Source: Schumannella sp. 10F1B-5-1 (GTDB taxonomy: Bacteria > Actinomycetota > Actinomycetes > Actinomycetales > Microbacteriaceae). Taken from it: a DNA stretch of 64,000 nucleotides. The notes beneath the pieces were generated by a model. That model was given only the letters and a program-made list of their open reading frames with translations, had not been told where the DNA came from and did no database searches. The stretch's first letter is position 1. Every line of letters begins with the position of its first letter. The stretch is from the NCBI RefSeq assembly GCF_006517535.1, contig NZ_VHQH01000034.1, positions 248,001-312,000 on the forward strand. Reading direction: 5' to 3'. Shown one piece after another: positions 63,482-64,000 of the stretch. A program made the position numbers and the translations under genes.

Positions 63482-64000
63482 GCGTGCTCGAGGCGCCGCC
63501 GCCCGCCGCCCCCGAGAACCCGGCGTCGCCGGTCGCGCCCGACGCGACCGGCGCCTCTTCCCTGCCGCCGGCGCCGCCCGCTCCGCCGCGGGGACTCGGC
63601 GGCCGCGCGCCCCGCCCGCCGAAGCCGCCGCGCCGCGCGCCGAAGCCGCCCGTGCAGCTCGCCCCGCTGACACCCGCGCAGGCGCTCAGCCGCAGCGCGA
63701 TCATCGTCGCCGTGCTGCTCGTCTTCGCGTTCCTGGCGAACGTGGTCGTGATCTCGCAGCTGCAGCACATCGAGACGCAGCAGCGCCTGCGCGATGCCTA
63801 CCGCGCCCAGCTCGCCGCGGGAACGGCGCCCGTCAGCGAAGCCGACTACACCGGCAAGCTGCTGCGCTCGACGTCGCCGGTGGGCCTCCTCAGCATCCCG
63901 CAGATCGGGGTGGATGAGGTGCTCGTCGAGGGCACCGACGCCAACGCCCTCAAGGGCGGACCCGGCCACCGGCGCGACACCCCGCTGCCCGGCCAGCCGG
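63478..64000 (+). CDS. class E-type sortase, N-terminal part
   Basis: The gene runs off the right edge after about 174 residues, before the catalytic Cys. A Pro/Ala-rich cytoplasmic N-terminus (about 1-72) is followed by one TM helix (about 77-99), a coiled-coil-like linker and the sortase opening LLSIPQIGVDEVLVEGTDAN, then GGPGH and TPLPGQP. This opening is typical of actinobacterial class E sortases, which attach LAxTG-like proteins to peptidoglycan. GTG 63478 overlaps the stop of the previous gene. Its substrates may include PstS with its LPDSG end and proteins further right. Confidence 0.82.
   Translation, partial: MSVLEAPPPAAPENPASPVAPDATGASSLPPAPPAPPRGLGGRAPRPPKPPRRAPKPPVQLAPLTPAQALSRSAIIVAVLLVFAFLANVVVISQLQHIETQQRLRDAYRAQLAAGTAPVSEADYTGKLLRSTSPVGLLSIPQIGVDEVLVEGTDANALKGGPGHRRDTPLPGQP

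Overview
The window is chromosomal DNA of a very high-GC Gram-positive actinobacterium. The best guess is a member of the Microbacteriaceae. Support comes from a WhiB1-type regulator, a PdtaS-type twin-His sensor kinase, fused MrpA with a complete mrpACDEFG antiporter operon, a 530-residue SerA, GTG/TTG starts, and many leaderless genes with a TAnnnT box 6-7 nt before the start codon. Genus and species cannot be fixed from the sequence alone.

Layout. 1-6200: end of a ParA/MinD-like ATPase gene, PdtaS-like kinase, whiB1, an ABC exporter pair and a Bcp peroxiredoxin. 6331-12616: a tRNA-Lys(CTT) gene whose 3' end is repeated perfectly (35 bp) at 12582-12616. The two copies bracket a 6.2 kb lower-GC island with three genes: a two-TM membrane protein, a HEPN/RES protein and, divergent from it, a ~1190-residue helical-repeat protein with a PIN-like C-terminus. 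No integrase is present. This is the most likely accessory defence or conflict system in the window. 12700-19700: host metabolism and transport (SnoaL-like protein, GH16 lipoprotein, alpha/beta hydrolase, D-serine-deaminase-like PLP enzyme, class I amidotransferase, small membrane proteins, ArsB/NhaD-type transporter). 19744-22013: otsA-otsB trehalose synthesis. 22132-28548: mrpACDEFG Na+/H+ antiporter. 28568-29990: a short-chain dehydrogenase and a DUF1990 protein, divergent and leaderless. 30084-35363: ilvD, ilvB, ilvN, ilvC.

35452-39458: a large secreted protein with three lamin-tail-like domains and a calcineurin-like phosphoesterase. It is bracketed by two inverted copies of a 79-bp palindromic element. 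39508-43140: ThiF-rhodanese protein, mtlD, two membrane proteins and a 3 x 74 bp array of inverted repeats. 43180-49581: DoxX, PAP2 phosphatase, serA, a Q/P-rich membrane protein, leuB and ilvE. With the 30-35 kb block this supplies most of branched-chain amino-acid synthesis.

49782-64000: a continuous rightward cell-envelope locus. It holds a small unknown protein, a PASTA-type Ser/Thr kinase, pstC-pstA-pstS without pstB, a giant secreted protein, a second PstS-like protein, a WxL-domain protein, a DUF916-like protein, a Gly/Ser-rich membrane protein and the start of a class E sortase. GTTCACC-type boxes (candidate PhoP sites) lie before several of these genes and before the secreted phosphoesterase. 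Together this looks like a phosphate-responsive surface assembly rather than a plain Pst transporter.

The hexamer GGATGC/GCATCC is very frequent in host DNA and almost absent from the tRNA-Lys island, which independently marks the island as foreign.
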